Shown here: piece by piece, positions 1-6,810 of the stretch | Numbering within the stretch: position 1 is the first letter of the stretch | Layout: every line of letters begins with the position of its first letter | Origin: Perlabentimonas sp034006965 | Lineage (GTDB): Bacteria > Bacteroidota > Bacteroidia > Bacteroidales > Tenuifilaceae | Length of the DNA: 7,291 bases | Assembly: GCA_034006965.1 (NCBI GenBank) | Contig: JAVERU010000150.1 | Coordinates: forward strand, 1-7,291 | Direction of reading: 5' to 3' | Translations under genes and position numbers: made by a program | The notes under the pieces: generated by a model | Told to the model about the DNA's origin: nothing | Seen by the model: the letters and a program-made list of their open reading frames with translations, nothing else | The model's database searches: none

Positions 1-3000
1 ATAATCTGCATTAGTAATATCCTGAACACCTACGCCAGTTTTGGGGCGTACGCCCATATCGAAAAGTCCCTGCGCATTGTTTTTCTCTTTCAGCGCAATA
101 ATGCCGCTCGATGTTTTTCCGAGTTTACCAGTAATAAGCGCCAGATTTTTCAGCTCAAGTGCGGTTTGCTGGCTAACCTCGCGCTCGGAGAAGATAAGCA
201 CGGCATTCATTTCGGCATTGTACTGTTGTGCAAACTCCTCAATACAAGTACCATTACAATTGCAAGCTGCTTTGCATAGGTCGTAGTAATTCTCCTTAAG
301 CAAATTTTTCTTGTACTCGTCAAAACCCTCGCAGCTATCGCTTATAAACAAGCCATTGTGCAAATTATTTGAGAGCAGATAATGGTTTACCGCACGTATA
401 AAATGATAATAAGAGAGTACTTGAATATACTTTTGAGACTTGCGCTTCAACCCTGGCATTTGTCGGGTTGTAATAGCCTCGTACGGAATCTTTGCAGAGT
501 TTACCATATACCCAACAACCGGATTATATCTATCTATCTCCGCTCCAAACAGAAACACACGGCTAGCATCCTTTAGCTGCTCAAACGGTACGTTTTTATC
601 TGATATATTTGCAAAACCGCTTGCACCGTTCAGGTAATGAAAACTATTCACGTTGTTAGTTCCAACTGCGGCACGTGCAAACTTCTGAATAAGATATTGC
701 TCCTCGTTGGTTAGCCTTGCTCCAGCAAAAAGTGCTGTTTTATTAGGCTCAAAAGCCTTTATTTTTGCCTCAATAATTTTATAGGCATTCTCAAGCGATA
801 TCTCCCTAAACTCACCATTCTCCTTAACCAAAGGTTTGGTTATCCTATCGGGTCGATTAAAAATGCGGTAACCAAACTTACCGTACATACACAGGTTGCC
901 ATCGGCATTAACCATCCCCTCGGCGCCAGTTACCTTCATGATGTATCCACCACGATGATGGAATGAGAGCTTGCAGCCCACCGAGCAGTATGTGCAAATG
1001 GTGTCGAAAGTATCCATTTTTACAGGGCCGGGCTTAAAGGGAACATTCTCGGTTAGCGCACCGGTTGGACAAGCCGATAGGCACAATCCACAGCTCTCGC
1101 AGGTTGTTTCTGTCAGATTCCTGCCCGTTGCAGGCGCTACGTAGGTATCGAACCCACGCTTTAGCAACGTAAGGGCATTGGCGCCAACCACTTCCTTACA
1201 AATACGAACACAGCGCGAGCACAAAATACACTTGTTGTTATCAATTTCGATGTATGGATGGCTAAAGTTCACCTGATACTCCTTATGCTCACCAGCAAAG
1301 CGTTGCTGGTCGGCCTCGTAGGTATCGGCATGTTTTTTCAGGTTGCAGTCGAAGTAGGCCACGCAGCCACACTCCAGGCAACGACCAGCTTCGTGCAAGG
1401 CTTGCTCCTCGGTATAGCCCAGCTCAACCTCGTTGAAATTGTTGCGAACATTAGCCTCAAGCACCGGCATCTCCTCGCGCAGCTGCTTTTGGTAACGACC
1501 AAGGTAATCGTCAGATTCCTGTTTCTTAAAATTATCCTTCTTGCTTAAAAACTCCTTTTTGGGTGGTTTTATCTCTTGGTTGGAGAGAAACTGATGGCAA
1601 CTGTGAGATGCTAATTTTGCTTGAGCAATAGCTTCAATTATTGTGGCCGGGCCGGTAACCCCATCGCCAGCAGCAAAAACCGAAGGTATATCGGTTTGTA
1701 ATGTGTTTGGATTGGCAGCAATATCGCCCCATTTGTTTGGCTTAAGGTAGCCTCCCTTGGCGTGCGCGTTTATATCATCCAAAAAGTTAATATCGGTTTT
1801 TTGGCCAATGGCCGCCAAAATGTAGTCGAACTCCAGATCCTTTTCGGATCCCTCAATGGCAACAGGCCTGCGACGCCCCGATGCATCGGGCTCGCCCAGC
1901 TCCATTTCAACCACGGTGAGCGACTTCAACTTGCCATGCTCATCCTTATTCACCTTTACTGGGGCAGTGAGGAATTTGTACTTAACCCCCTCCAACTTCG
2001 ACTCGTGTATCTCGATGGGGTTGGCAGGCATCTCCTTTTCGGTTCGTCGGTAAACTACCGTAACATCGGTGCTCCCGCAACGAATAGAGGTGCGGCAGCA
2101 GTCCATAGCCGTATTACCGCCGCCTACCACTGCAATTTTTTTACCCTTAAAATCGTAACGCTGACCAGTAACCTCCATATTTCGTAAAAAATCGATTCCA
2201 GAAAAAACCCCCTCGGCATCCTCACCAGCCGCGCCCAACAGCGCACCACGCTGCGAGCCAATGGTGAGTATGGTGGCATCGTAATTTTCAGAAATCTCCT
2301 TGTACGATAGGTTATCGCCTAACTTCTTATTGTAAAAGATATTAACACCCAGCTCGGTAACAGCATCAACCTCGCGCTGCAGCACATCGTTGGGAAGCCT
2401 GTACTCAGGTATACCGTAGCGTAACCAGCCACCTGCGTGGGGTTGCGCCTCGTAAATATCGCACTGATGCCCCTTTTGTTGAAGAAAGTACGCTGCTGAA
2501 AGGCCGCCCGGACCAGCACCAATGATTGCCACTTTTTTCCCGGTTGATGGTGCAACCTCAGGCACAAAACGGGTTGGGGAATTCAAATCGGCATCGGCGG
2601 CAAAGCGTTTCATATAGTCTATACCCACTGCAGCCCCTTCGTTAAGCAGATTTCGCCTACAGGCCACCTCGCAAGGACGCACGCAAACCCTACCACAAAT
2701 GGCGGGTAGCGGGTTGGTTTCCTTGATCAGCCTAATGGCCTCGCTGTACAAACCCTTTTCAATAAGCGAGATGTATCCCTGCACATCGACCCCCGCAGGG
2801 CAACGCTCGCGGCAAGGCGCAACGCAATCGGCGTAGTGGTTGCTCATTATTAAATCGAGGGCCGTTTTGCGAGCCTTATGCACCCGCTCATTATCGGTGG
2901 TGATGCTCATGCCTTCGGCCACACGGGTTGAGCATGAAGGCTGTAGGTTGCGCTGTCCGTCAATTTCCACCACACACAAGTAGCACGATGAGAAGGGCTC

Positions 3001-3126
3001 GAGCCGTGGGTCGTGGCAAAGGGTTGGTATTTCAATTCCATTTCGCTTAGCAACGCTAAGGATATACTCGCCTTTGGTTGCTGTAACGGGTTTTCCGTTT
3101 AGAATTATATTGATTTTTTCTGTCAT
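1..3126 (-). CDS. Fused iron-sulfur/FAD/molybdopterin oxidoreductase subunit (NuoG-like + GltD-like + FdhA-like), partial at C-terminus
   Basis: An open frame starts at the ATG at 3126 and runs off the window after 1042 residues. Domains seen, in order: NuoG-type [2Fe-2S] ferredoxin (Cys37, 48, 51, 65); GltD/NfnB-like module with N-terminal cysteines His97, Cys101/105/109 and Cys144/148/152/156, FAD site GAGPGG (203-208), YGIPEYRLP (237-245), second Rossmann site GGGNTAMD (335-342), VVYRR (357-361, typical of NADP(H) binders) and AAGDG (485-489); a CX2CXCX5C cluster (583-594); 2x[4Fe-4S] ferredoxin (Cys633/636/639/643 and 676/679/682/686); and a molybdopterin-oxidoreductase domain with its [4Fe-4S] site (Cys711/714/718/746). 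That could hold one [2Fe-2S] and up to six [4Fe-4S] clusters. Asn833 occupies the usual catalytic Cys/Sec position, so formate oxidation is unlikely. It is the last visible gene of an operon with NuoE- and NuoF-like subunits. The likely role is passing electrons between NADP(H), ferredoxin and the NADH-binding partner, as in StnC of the Stn transhydrogenase. Domain calls are firm; the reaction is inferred. Confidence 0.93.
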   Translation of the reverse strand, partial: MTEKINIILNGKPVTATKGEYILSVAKRNGIEIPTLCHDPRLEPFSSCYLCVVEIDGQRNLQPSCSTRVAEGMSITTDNERVHKARKTALDLIMSNHYADCVAPCRERCPAGVDVQGYISLIEKGLYSEAIRLIKETNPLPAICGRVCVRPCEVACRRNLLNEGAAVGIDYMKRFAADADLNSPTRFVPEVAPSTGKKVAIIGAGPGGLSAAYFLQQKGHQCDIYEAQPHAGGWLRYGIPEYRLPNDVLQREVDAVTELGVNIFYNKKLGDNLSYKEISENYDATILTIGSQRGALLGAAGEDAEGVFSGIDFLRNMEVTGQRYDFKGKKIAVVGGGNTAMDCCRTSIRCGSTDVTVVYRRTEKEMPANPIEIHESKLEGVKYKFLTAPVKVNKDEHGKLKSLTVVEMELGEPDASGRRRPVAIEGSEKDLEFDYILAAIGQKTDINFLDDINAHAKGGYLKPNKWGDIAANPNTLQTDIPSVFAAGDGVTGPATIIEAIAQAKLASHSCHQFLSNQEIKPPKKEFLSKKDNFKKQESDDYLGRYQKQLREEMPVLEANVRNNFNEVELGYTEEQALHEAGRCLECGCVAYFDCNLKKHADTYEADQQRFAGEHKEYQVNFSHPYIEIDNNKCILCSRCVRICKEVVGANALTLLKRGFDTYVAPATGRNLTETTCESCGLCLSACPTGALTENVPFKPGPVKMDTFDTICTYCSVGCKLSFHHRGGYIMKVTGAEGMVNADGNLCMYGKFGYRIFNRPDRITKPLVKENGEFREISLENAYKIIEAKIKAFEPNKTALFAGARLTNEEQYLIQKFARAAVGTNNVNSFHYLNGASGFANISDKNVPFEQLKDASRVFLFGAEIDRYNPVVGYMVNSAKIPYEAITTRQMPGLKRKSQKYIQVLSYYHFIRAVNHYLLSNNLHNGLFISDSCEGFDEYKKNLLKENYYDLCKAACNCNGTCIEEFAQQYNAEMNAVLIFSEREVSQQTALELKNLALITGKLGKTSSGIIALKEKNNAQGLFDMGVRPKTGVGVQDITNADY

Positions 3127-3140
3127 TGTTAGAATTGTTA

Positions 3141-3233
3141 AACACAGACCTGCCCGCTGCTGGCGGGGACACGGAGACACAGAGGTCAAATAAAAATCTT
3201 TGAAAATCAGTTTATTCTGTGTCATCAGTGTTC
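3141..3233 (-). repeat. Dispersed intergenic repeat, copy A (about 93 bp)
   Basis: This fills most of the gap between the NuoF-like gene and the fused-subunit gene. On the minus strand it begins with an 18-mer at 3216-3233 that matches the start of copy B (5035-5052) at 17 of 18 positions. It ends with a GC-rich hairpin, CCCGC/GCGGG with a five-base loop at 3153-3167, and a CAGACCTGCC-type stretch also seen in copy B. The middle diverges. It is oriented opposite to copy B. No reading frame is evident. It is probably a short non-autonomous or REP-like element carried inside the operon transcript. The exact ends are uncertain. Confidence 0.7.
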
Positions 3234-3236
3234 AAA

Positions 3237-5024
3237 CTAACTTACTGTTATTGCTTCAAATTTACATCTGCTGAAGCAGTCGCCACAGTGGATGCAGGTT
3301 TTTTGGTTGATAAAATGCGGCATCTTTTTCTCACCTGTTATGGCCTGCACGGGGCACTTTATGGCACACACGCGGCAGCCGGTACACTTCTCAGGGTCGA
3401 TTACCCAGGTAAGCAATTCCTTGCAGCTGTGGGCAGGGCATTTCTTATCGTAAATATGCGCCTCGTACTCATGGCGGAAATACTTAAGCGTGGTAAGTAC
3501 CGGGTTGGGTGCTGTTTGCCCTAAACCACACAGCGAGCTATCCTTTACCTGATGAGCCAGCTCCTCCAGCTTCTCAATATCGCCATCCTCGCCCTTGCCT
3601 TGGGTTATGCGGGTAAGAATTTCGAGCATTCGCTTGGTTCCAATTCGGCAAAAGGTACACTTCCCGCACGATTCTTTTTGCGTAAAATCGAGGAAGAAGC
3701 GCGCCACATCAACCATACAGGTTGTCTCGTCCATTACCACCATACCACCCGAACCCATGATGGCACCGGTAGCGGTTATGCTATCGTAATCAATTTGGGT
3801 ATCAATTAAGTGCTTGGGAATGCAACCACCCGATGGGCCACCCATTTGCACGGCCTTAAACTCCTTATCGTCCTGAATTCCACCACCAAGTTTGAATATT
3901 ACATCGCGAATGGTCATGCCCATAGGCACCTCAACCAAACCGCCGTGCTTAATCTTGCCCGTGAGGGCAAAAACCTTTGTGCCCTTGCTTTTTTCGGTAC
4001 CATACTTATTGTACGATTGTGCACCGTTGTAAATGATGTATGGAATATTAGCAAAAGTCTCAACATTGTTGATGTTTGAAGGCTTACGCCACAATCCAGC
4101 CTCGGCAGGGAAAGGTGGGCGCTTGCGAGGCATTCCGCGCTCGCCCTCAATGGATGCAATTAGCGCAGTCTCCTCGCCGCAAACAAAAGCACCCGCTCCC
4201 TCTTTCACGTAAATATCAAGATTAAAGCCCTTAATACCACATGCATTCTCGCCCAAAAAGCCAGCCTTACGGGCTTGCTCAAGCGCAATATTTAATCGCT
4301 TAATGGCCAGCGGATACTCGGCACGACAATATATCACGCCGTGATTTGCGCCAATGGCGTAGGCACCAATAATCATCCCCTCGATAACCGAATGGGGGTC
4401 GCCCTCGAGCAGGGAGCGATCCATGAAAGCCCCGGGATCGCCCTCATCGGCATTGCAAATGATGTACTTATCGTCCGACTGGTTGTTGCGAGCAAAGCGC
4501 CATTTCATTCCGGTTGGGAAGCCACCGCCCCCACGACCACGAATGCCCGACTCGAGCACCATTTCAATAACCTGCTCGGGGCTGATGTTGCCTTCGGCAA
4601 TTTTGCCAATGGCTTTGTAACCATCACGCGCCCTATACTCGTCGAGGTTTTCGGGGTCGATATATCCACAGTTGCGCAAGGCAATTTTCACCTGCCCCTC
4701 AAAGAAAACCTTATCGGGTACCTCAAACAGATCGGTTTTAACAACATAAGACTTTACGGGATTTTGCCCCAGCACGTGGTTCTGAATAATCTCAACCACC
4801 TTGTCCTCGGTAACATCGCCGTAGGTGAAAGAGCCGTTCTCGTCAACCACCTCAACCAGCGGCTCGCGAAAGCACATGCCCACGCAGCTGGTTTTTTTAA
4901 GCTCAAAATCGAGCGAGTCGGCATTCTTAAGCGCAAGAATTTTATCGTATATTTTGCTTGCTCCTGCTGCAATTCCGCAGCTACCCAGACCTACTATTAC
5001 TTTTGTTTTTGACATTGATAGCAT
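3237..5024 (-). CDS. nuoF: NuoF/HydB-like NADH-binding flavoprotein subunit with C-terminal 2x[4Fe-4S] domain
   Basis: This subunit is predicted to bind NADH and FMN and pass electrons to iron-sulfur clusters. The 595 residues show an N-terminal thioredoxin-like [2Fe-2S] domain (Cys16, Cys47, Cys51), the FMN-binding glycine loop GRGGGGFPTGMKW (163-175), NADEGDPGAFMDR (191-203), GAGAFVCGEE (276-285) near the nucleotide site, the [4Fe-4S] site CGKCTFC (Cys453/456/459) with Cys499, then a C-terminal ferredoxin domain (Cys547/550/553/557 and 577/580/583/587). Cys529 and Cys534 lie just before it. The N- and C-terminal extensions are typical of HydB, StnB and related soluble enzymes, not of the shorter complex I NuoF. 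The start may be the ATG at 5024 or the one at 5015 (MSKTKV); no Shine-Dalgarno site decides between them. The gene lies second in the operon, separated from both neighbours by repeat elements. Symbol nuoF is a family label; hydB or stnB may be the truer orthologue. Confidence 0.96.
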   Translation of the reverse strand: MLSMSKTKVIVGLGSCGIAAGASKIYDKILALKNADSLDFELKKTSCVGMCFREPLVEVVDENGSFTYGDVTEDKVVEIIQNHVLGQNPVKSYVVKTDLFEVPDKVFFEGQVKIALRNCGYIDPENLDEYRARDGYKAIGKIAEGNISPEQVIEMVLESGIRGRGGGGFPTGMKWRFARNNQSDDKYIICNADEGDPGAFMDRSLLEGDPHSVIEGMIIGAYAIGANHGVIYCRAEYPLAIKRLNIALEQARKAGFLGENACGIKGFNLDIYVKEGAGAFVCGEETALIASIEGERGMPRKRPPFPAEAGLWRKPSNINNVETFANIPYIIYNGAQSYNKYGTEKSKGTKVFALTGKIKHGGLVEVPMGMTIRDVIFKLGGGIQDDKEFKAVQMGGPSGGCIPKHLIDTQIDYDSITATGAIMGSGGMVVMDETTCMVDVARFFLDFTQKESCGKCTFCRIGTKRMLEILTRITQGKGEDGDIEKLEELAHQVKDSSLCGLGQTAPNPVLTTLKYFRHEYEAHIYDKKCPAHSCKELLTWVIDPEKCTGCRVCAIKCPVQAITGEKKMPHFINQKTCIHCGDCFSRCKFEAITVS

Positions 5025-5033
5025 AATTTAATT

Positions 5034-5148
5034 GGAACACAGATGACACAGATTTTGATGATTATCACGGATATCTTTTTCAACTTTTTTATCTGCGTTT
5101 ATCCCTATAACCTGCTGGCAGCAGGCGGGTCTATGTAATGGGTGTTCC
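5034..5148 (+). repeat. Dispersed intergenic repeat, copy B (115 bp) with terminal inverted repeats
   Basis: This fills the gap between the NuoE-like stop (ends 3 bases away) and the NuoF-like start (10 bases away). It is bounded by GGAACAC at 5034-5040 and GTGTTCC at 5142-5148, and the outer 19 bases at each end are complementary at 15 of 19 positions. Near its right end lies a hairpin CCTGC/GCAGG (5111-5125, loop TGGCA) equivalent to that in copy A. The whole could fold as one long hairpin in RNA or behave like a MITE. It shares its start and its hairpin end with copy A, in inverted orientation. Confidence 0.72.
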
Positions 5149-5151
5149 TTC

Positions 5152-5673
5152 TTATCGTGATTCCTGTATCTTAATATCCTTAATAATTTTAACTGCGCTG
5201 GCACCGGTTAGCTTGCCATAGGTTTCCTCGCCAATCATCATTACTGGGGCAAGCGAACAGCAGCCTAAGCATGCAACCGATTCGAGCGTAAAAAGCCTGT
5301 CGGGTGTGGTTTCGCCATCGTTTACTCCTAGCGCTTCTTTTATGGCATCGGTTATGGCATCGGCATTTTGAACGTGGCATGCCGTACCGTGACAAACCTT
5401 AATAATGTGCTTACCAGCAGGCTTAAGCCTAAACTGTGCGTAAAATGTGGCTACTCCATACATATCGCTGAGGCTTATACCTGTTTCCTCCGATATCTTC
5501 TCGAAAACAGCAGTTGGAATGTACCCGTAAATACTTTGCGCACCTTGTAAAAGAGGAATTAGGCTACCCTTTTTGCCTTTATACTTTTCAATTAAAGAGT
5601 CGATTAATTTAAGGTCAGTAAAATCATCGGCTAACTCTTTATCTACCTCTTGATAAAGTCTTTGAACTCGCAT
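5152..5673 (-). CDS. nuoE: NuoE/HydC-like [2Fe-2S] subunit of NADH-linked oxidoreductase
   Basis: This small soluble electron-transfer subunit (173 residues) pairs with the NuoF-like protein to form the NADH-oxidising (diaphorase) module. It has the NuoE fold order: an N-terminal helical part containing LIPLLQGAQSIYGYIP (38-53) and MYGVATFYAQF (71-81), then a thioredoxin-like [2Fe-2S] domain with Cys94 and Cys99 (CHGTAC) and Cys135 and Cys139 (CLGCC). These are the four expected ligands; Cys138 is extra. Length is normal for the family (about 150-180). It is the first gene of the operon, with a candidate promoter 46 bases upstream of its ATG at 5673. Partner genes identify it as part of a HydBC/StnAB-like core, not complex I, because no membrane subunits are nearby. 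The symbol is a family label. Confidence 0.96.
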   Translation of the reverse strand: MRVQRLYQEVDKELADDFTDLKLIDSLIEKYKGKKGSLIPLLQGAQSIYGYIPTAVFEKISEETGISLSDMYGVATFYAQFRLKPAGKHIIKVCHGTACHVQNADAITDAIKEALGVNDGETTPDRLFTLESVACLGCCSLAPVMMIGEETYGKLTGASAVKIIKDIKIQESR

Positions 5674-5718
5674 AGAATACTGTTAGTTGGAATAAAATCC
5701 TTAGAATTTTCTGAAAAT

Positions 5719-5726
5719 CAAAAGTA
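5719..5726 (-). promoter_or_regulatory. Candidate -7 box of the redox operon promoter
   Basis: On the minus strand the sequence reads TACTTTTG, a full match to the Bacteroidota -7 consensus TAnnTTTG. It ends 46 bases before the NuoE-like start codon, so transcription would begin near 5712-5715 with a leader of about 40 bases. The -33 region (about 5745-5750) has only a T-rich stretch and no clear TTG, so the promoter may need an activator. Call based on sequence match alone. Confidence 0.55.
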
Positions 5727-5759
5727 ATAAATATTACCCTACTAAAAAGACTTACTCTC

Positions 5760-5780
5760 CATATTTCATTAAGAAATATG
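5760..5780. promoter_or_regulatory. Perfect 8-bp dyad upstream of the promoter, possible operator
   Basis: CATATTTC (5760-5767) and GAAATATG (5773-5780) are exact inverted repeats around ATTAA. The centre lies about 55-58 bases upstream of the predicted transcription start, where a dimeric activator could bind. There is no T-tract after the stem on the minus strand, so a terminator is less likely. The regulator is unknown. Confidence 0.4.
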
Positions 5781-5797
5781 CCTAATCAAATCAACGT

Positions 5798-5826
5798 GAG
5801 TCGGAAGGTATATTACAATCCGACCC
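5798..5826 (-). terminator. Terminator-like hairpin after the gdhA remnant
   Basis: On the minus strand GGGTCGGA (5826-5819) pairs with TCCGACTC (5805-5798) over eight positions including one G-T pair, with a 13-base loop. It begins about 22 bases after the ancestral gdhA stop codon (5849-5851), the expected place for a terminator. The following bases are only moderately T-rich, so strength is doubtful. It would separate gdhA transcription from the redox operon promoter. Confidence 0.4.
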
Positions 5827-5848
5827 ACATTGTAAACAATGCCTAGGG

Positions 5849-6596
5849 CTAAACCGCTACTTGGGCAATCATTGAAACGGCCACCTTAACAAAGCCTCCA
5901 ATATTTGCACCATCGACATAGTTAATAAACCCGTCTCTCTTTTGTTCCGTACTTTTGACAAGCTTTATGGATAGTCTTCATTATGGTTTGTAGCCAACGG
6001 TCAACCTCCTCGCGAGTCCACGATAGGCGCATAGAGTTTTGGGTCATCTCTAAACCAGAGGTTGCCACTCCACCTGCGTTAGCAGCTTTACCTGGGCCAA
6101 AAAGAATTTTTGCAGCCAAATACACCTCTATAGCTTCGGGGGTTGATGGAATATTTGCTCCCTCCAATACGCAGATACATCCATTTTAACAAGGGTTTTG
6201 GCCTGCTCACCATTGATCTCATTCTCGGTGGCGCTTGGTAGGGCTACATCACGCTTTATGCCCCATGGACGTTCGTCAGAAAAAAAGTCGCAACCATACT
6301 TATCGGCATACTCCTTAATTCGTCCCCGCTTGTCGTTCTTAAGCCACGTGATGAACTTAAGTTTTTCGGAATCAATTCCCTTGGGATCGTATATAAACTC
6401 ATTGGAATCGGAAAGGGTAACACATTTTCCGCCAAGCTCATTAACCTTTTCGACAGTAAACTGCGCCACGTTGCCCGACCCAGGAACAGCAACAACCTTA
6501 CCCTCGAATGTTTCGCCACGAGTTTTAAGCATTTCCTGTGCAAAGTATACGTTACCATACCCAGTGGCCTTCGGGCAGTATTAACGAACCACCCCA
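5849..6596 (-). pseudogene. gdhA: Glutamate dehydrogenase remnant (C-terminal part, three frameshifts, 5' end lost)
   Basis: The functional parent would interconvert glutamate and 2-oxoglutarate plus ammonia using NAD(P)H. Pieced across frames, the remnant gives the last ~248 residues of a roughly 445-residue hexameric-type GdhA. It shows WGGSLILPEATGYGN at the broken end, the Rossmann loop PGSGNVAQ, DVALPSATENEI, EGANIPSTPEA, GKAANAGGVATSGLEM, and a normal C-terminus ending in AQVAV at the TAG at 5849-5851. Frameshifts: an extra base in the CC at 6568-6569, a missing base in the T-run at 6184-6187 (A-run on the coding strand), and an extra base (or two missing) at about 5933-5938. No in-frame nonsense codon is seen otherwise, so decay looks recent. 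Homology stops at about 6596, where insertion-sequence DNA begins. The 5' half may lie beyond the element, outside the window. Confidence 0.9.
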
Positions 6597-6810
6597 AATA
6601 ATTAAGGAAGGCCGAATCGTTGAAGAAACCTTAAGGCAAATTTGCCTAATACTCCCCGATGTATGGCAATTTCCGCAGTTTACAGTTGCCCGAATCAAGT
6701 ATCAAGGGATGGAGGTTACCTCGGCCAATTTTAAAGAGACCCATTGGGTGCAGAAAGAAACTTTTAAAATAAGATTCTACTGCAAATTTAGTGGAATAGT
6801 TTATTTTTGA
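6538..6810 (+). CDS. Unassigned small ORF upstream of transposase
   Basis: I do not recognise this protein. The frame is open from a GTG at 6538 to a TGA at 6808-6810 (90 codons), but the first ~19 codons lie in antisense gdhA sequence, so that start is probably an accident of insertion. Within the element the frame has no ATG until 6709. The element-derived part (about 71 residues) is soluble, rich in charged and aromatic residues, with segments such as LPDVWQFPQFTVARI and ANFKETHWVQKETFKI that look like real protein. The stop lies 3 bases before the transposase ATG, which suggests translational coupling. It could be an accessory ORF of the IS, or the remains of one whose 5' end was lost. 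Confidence 0.4.
   Translation: MQSIRYHTQWPSGSINEPPQIIKEGRIVEETLRQICLILPDVWQFPQFTVARIKYQGMEVTSANFKETHWVQKETFKIRFYCKFSGIVYF
6634..6647. repeat. 14-bp perfect palindrome near the IS left end
   Basis: AGGCAAATTTGCCT is its own reverse complement and lies about 38 bases inside the inferred IS boundary, within the frame of the small ORF. It could be a protein-binding site such as one for the transposase, or chance. Confidence 0.3.

Noticed and set aside
1762..2187. 141-codon plus-strand open frame opposite the GltD-like module
   Set aside because: It lies antisense to conserved FAD and NAD(P)H-binding motifs and has no family features of its own.
1..3126. Formate dehydrogenase or [FeFe]-hydrogenase catalytic subunit
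   Set aside because: The Cys/Sec needed by formate dehydrogenase is replaced by Asn833, no in-frame UGA is present, and no H-cluster cysteine motifs are seen in the visible 1042 residues.
3141..3233. Rho-independent terminator at the CCCGC/GCGGG hairpin between the NuoF-like and fused genes
   Set aside because: The stem is short, no T-run follows on the minus strand, and the downstream gene clearly belongs to the same complex; the shared repeat explains it better.
4341..5012. 223-codon plus-strand open frame opposite the NuoF-like gene
   Set aside because: It is antisense to a clearly conserved protein and shows no recognisable domain; GC-rich third positions on the real strand create such shadows.
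1..5673. Respiratory complex I operon
   Set aside because: Only E, F and G-like genes are present, the F subunit has HydB-type extensions, the G subunit carries a GltD module, and no membrane subunit is visible.
6802..6809. TATTTTTG, a match to the TAnnTTTG -7 consensus just before the transposase ATG
   Set aside because: It would start transcription at or inside the start codon and lies in a very AT-rich stretch, so chance is likelier.
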